A stretch of 64,000 nucleotides of DNA, from assembly GCA_025526915.1 (NCBI GenBank), contig JAHLKH010000045.1:1-64000 (forward strand), given 5' to 3'. Origin of the DNA: Entophlyctis helioformis. Lineage: Eukaryota; Chytridiomycota; Chytridiomycetes; Chytridiales; Chytriomycetaceae. The position numbers were made by a program, and so were the translations under genes. The notes under the pieces were generated by a model. It made no database searches, was not told where the DNA came from, and was given only the letters and a program-made list of their open reading frames with translations. Below, one piece after another: positions 61,335-64,000 of the stretch (positions within the stretch are counted from its first letter, which is position 1; each line of letters starts with the position of its first letter).

Positions 61335-64000
61335 TTAAGCGTGATACGACGCGGTTTTCTGTGTTGGTGTGTGGCGGATCGACTTGAGCAGAGCCATGGC
61401 CGTCTCGTGGACACCTTCAAACACATGGGCTGTCGTAAGGAACCGTTTGACGTCGGGTCGCATGGCCTGTGCCCCGTGGTCGGCTGCTGCCTTGCCTGAC
61501 GGTACTGGTGACTGATGGTGTGCAGACGGCGGCCATTGTGCACCCAGCTCGGCGCGTGCCATGGATAAGAGGTGTGCATTGATGCTGGCGCCACTGAACA
61601 TGGCGTCATGGCCAAGAAAATGGAGGAACAGGCATCTGCGGTACCATGCAGTGAGTGTCCATGCCAGCTCAGATGCGCATGTCCATCCAATAGACTTACC
61701 CCGACCAGACAAGCCCATCACCAAAGAGCTCTCTGAACAGCCATGCCATGAACGCCAGAATCAGTGCAAGGCAATCGGGAGAATGCCACGCAAGTCGACT
61801 AACCGAATGACGCGATCACCGCCAGCCAGACTGGGCACGCACGCCACAAACAGCAGCGACGACCAGATGCGCAAAAACGATCGCGAGTTGCTGATCATCC
61901 CACCAGCCGTCATGTCACTCCACTCCCCGCTCACGTTCTTGAGCGTCTGGCTCACGTTGCCCACAAACACCTGCATGAGCTGCCCAGCATAGTGCGTCGG
62001 CCGCGAAACGCCAGTGACCCTCTCCGCCCAGCCGCTCACCGACATGGCATAGTCGCCAAACGGCAGCTTGGCATCAAACTCGTGGATAAAGTCCAGGTAC
62101 GCCTTCTGGCCCGGCTCGGGCGACACAAACTCCTGCAGCGACACCTTGGCGAGACTGTTGGCGACCGCCTGGTGATCGCTCAGACACTTGACCACAACGG
62201 CCGAATTGCCCGTCTCGCGGAACGCCTGCAGGATCTCGCCCTTGAGATCGCCGTGCTGCAGCAACGGTTTGTACGACGACGCATAAAAGTCGTAGGCGGC
62301 GCTGACGTCCGTGTCGGCCTGCGGGTAGTAGATCTGCTTCGGGCTGAGGTCGCGCACTGCGTCCATGAATGGGTTCAAGGTGTGCTGGATGATCATGCTG
62401 ACGTGGCGCGAGATTTCGGCGACAACGACGGAGAGGGAGGACGGGCCCAGGATGCGCAGGATGGCGTGGAAGTGACGCTCGCCGAAAAAGTCTTTGAAGA
62501 TGCCGTGGTGGGCGGCGTAGGCAACCGACAGCGATTTGGCGCCGTACAGATACATGGGCCGGGTCTTGGGAATGTGCGGGCGTTGGATGGGCTCCGTGTA
62601 AAAGACGGGGCTGCGGACAAACCGCTGGGTGGTGCTGTTGAAGCAGAAGTTGGGGATAATGTCGTTGACGATCTCGTGGATGGTGTGGGAAAGGATCCGC
62701 CCGTTTGATGCGCCGAGTGAGAGCGAGTCGTCGCACTCTGACACCATCTGGTCATAGTCTTCCAGCTGCACGTGTGCTGCAAGCAGCTCTCGCGTCAATC
62801 TTGCGCTTTCAAGCAGGGAGTCCAGCTCCTGTGAGGGCATTACGCGTGCATACGCAATGATCAGTGCCACTCCTGCTACGTGCTCGAGTCATTCACGGCC
62901 GGAGATACTTGCCACAATGTTGAGCAAATCACTCGACTCGAACCGCACGAGAGCAACATCAATGCTGCGGCGCAAGTACTGGTTGAAGATCTGTGACAGA
63001 ATCTTGCCAACATCGATGCTTCGACCAAGCAGCTGTATGCATGCAATCATTCAACGCGTTAGCAATCCAGCGGCGCTACTGCGTGGCCATGCAGCGCCAC
63101 CTCCACCTTGAGATCCTTTTGCTTGAGGATGAACTCGTACGACGTGCTGTTGAGCGAGTCTTGGCTGTGGATGACATCCAGCTCGTTCTTGATATCCGAT
63201 GGCAGTGACAGTCTGTCGCACATTGTCAGCAACAAGCGTGGCCAATGATTGTGCACCACACTGGCTGATCCCATCCGCTTACAGTGATGCCTGCTTCTTG
63301 TAGTGCACAAAGATGCGCTGGCCGAGCTTGAACATGAACTGGTCGAAACACAGGTTGACTTCGGCCTCGATCTCGTCAAAGATGACGCGGCTCTTGAGAT
63401 CATACAGCGTTTTGGCTCCAGAGTCGTTGTAGAGATCCAGCGGGTAGAACGCGTATCTGCAAAATGCATCGTGTGTGAGACGCATCGTCGGCCTGAAATG
63501 GCAATCAGAGATGCATACTGGATGGTGTCGGCGCTTTGCGAGTCCAGAATGAACTCTGTCAAGATCCATGGCAGCGACGTGCTGATTGGAAACTGTCGTC
63601 CCAACACCGCATGCCAACACAGCAAGGTGAGTGTCGCAGTCTACAGCAGTATGATCGATTCGACGCTTACCTGCACCTGCTTGCTGAGCTCAAGGTAAAA
63701 CTCCTTGAACCACAAGTTTGACAAATCCGAGCATTCGCGGATCGTTTCTGCGAGCCGCATCATGGACGGGTAAAAGAAACTCTCGTCAAAGAATCGCTGC
63801 AGCTCGGCCACCTGCGCATCTTTGAACGCCTTTTCCTTGATCAGTCCGCCCTTCATGCCCTTGGACTTTTCGTTGAACATGAAATCCATCATCGTTCTTG
63901 CAAAATGGAGCTATGGGCAGTGTCGACATGAGTCAATTCAGCCATCTTCAGCGCAGCTGTCCGTTTTAGCAAGACGGCATGCAACACTTGCCTGGCTGAT
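61335..64000 (-). CDS. CYFIP: CYFIP/SRA1 (PIR121), WAVE regulatory complex subunit, 5'-partial
   Basis: Subunit of the WAVE complex that receives Rac-GTP and controls Arp2/3-driven branched actin. The C-terminal part lies here; the 5' part is beyond 64000. Exons, in coding order: about 63900-63674 (MMDFMFNEKSKGMKGGLIKEKAFKDAQVAEL), about 63620-63568, 63457-63285 (YPLDLYND, DEIEAEVNLCFDQF), 63223-63051, about 63030-62885, 62868 to about 61762 (YLYGAKSLSVAYAAHHGIFKDFFGERHFHAILRILG) and about 61700-61335, ending TASYHA at TAA 61335. YPLDLYND and DEIEAEVNLCFDQF are near-invariant CYFIP signatures. The WAVE complex is absent from Dikarya but kept in chytrids that crawl with actin pseudopods, so this supports an early-diverging host. 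Confidence 0.9.

Overview
The window looks like nuclear DNA of an early-diverging, probably zoosporic fungus (chytrid or blastoclad grade; inferred). It is GC-rich, with many short GT-AG introns and long Gln-, Ser-, Ala- and His-rich tracts. It mixes typically fungal genes (CEM1-type ketoacyl synthase, APSES factor, SET3-like PHD/SET protein, BMT6) with genes lost from Dikarya, notably a CYFIP/SRA1 subunit of the WAVE actin-nucleation complex and an animal-type sn-1 diacylglycerol lipase.

Layout, left to right. 1-3624 (+): SNF2-family ATPase with an internal RING finger, 5' end outside the window. 3859-6502 (+): acetyl-CoA synthetase. 6761-11838 (-): large Cys-motif protein of unknown function. 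11965-13522 (-): unknown protein. 13602-15272 (-): SDR42E/3-beta-HSD-like reductase. 15336-16667 (-): ankyrin protein. 17009-22189 (-): Ty1/copia element with 68-bp LTRs and no integrase core. 22317-23720 (+): secreted beta-propeller protein. 24359-24431 (-): tRNA-Val(AAC). 24443-30219 (+): Ty3/gypsy element inserted just upstream of that tRNA. 30546-32101 (-): mitochondrial-type 3-oxoacyl-ACP synthase. 32655-35576 (+): polyQ protein with a class-V aminotransferase fold whose catalytic motifs have degenerated. 35709-39796 (-): diacylglycerol lipase. 40141-47035 (-): SET3-like PHD/SET protein with a long Arg-Asp/Arg-Glu tail. 47256-49417 (+): polyQ APSES factor. 49511-50809 (+): BMT6. 50990-55483 (-): MARK/Kin1-like kinase with KA1 domain. 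55693-57906 (+): Ser/His-rich unknown. 58206-61216 (+): long-form tRNase Z. 61335-64000 (-): CYFIP/SRA1, running off the window.

The genes form no single pathway. Shared themes are acetyl-CoA and fatty-acid metabolism (ACS, CEM1), lipid signalling (DAGL), actin and polarity control (CYFIP, KA1 kinase), chromatin and transcription (SNF2-RING, SET3-like, APSES) and RNA maturation (tRNase Z, BMT6). The most striking observations are the putative pseudo-enzyme at 32.6-35.6 kb, the two structurally unusual LTR retrotransposons with visible target-site duplications, and 10- and 15-nt micro-exons carrying core helicase motifs.

Caution: several conserved ORFs change frame by one base, often in short C/G runs (SNF2, ACS, the unknown gene at 12.0-13.5 kb, DAGL, Ty3 pol). 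This could be sequence error rather than pseudogenisation. Intron borders were inferred by eye from GT-AG sites and protein continuity.
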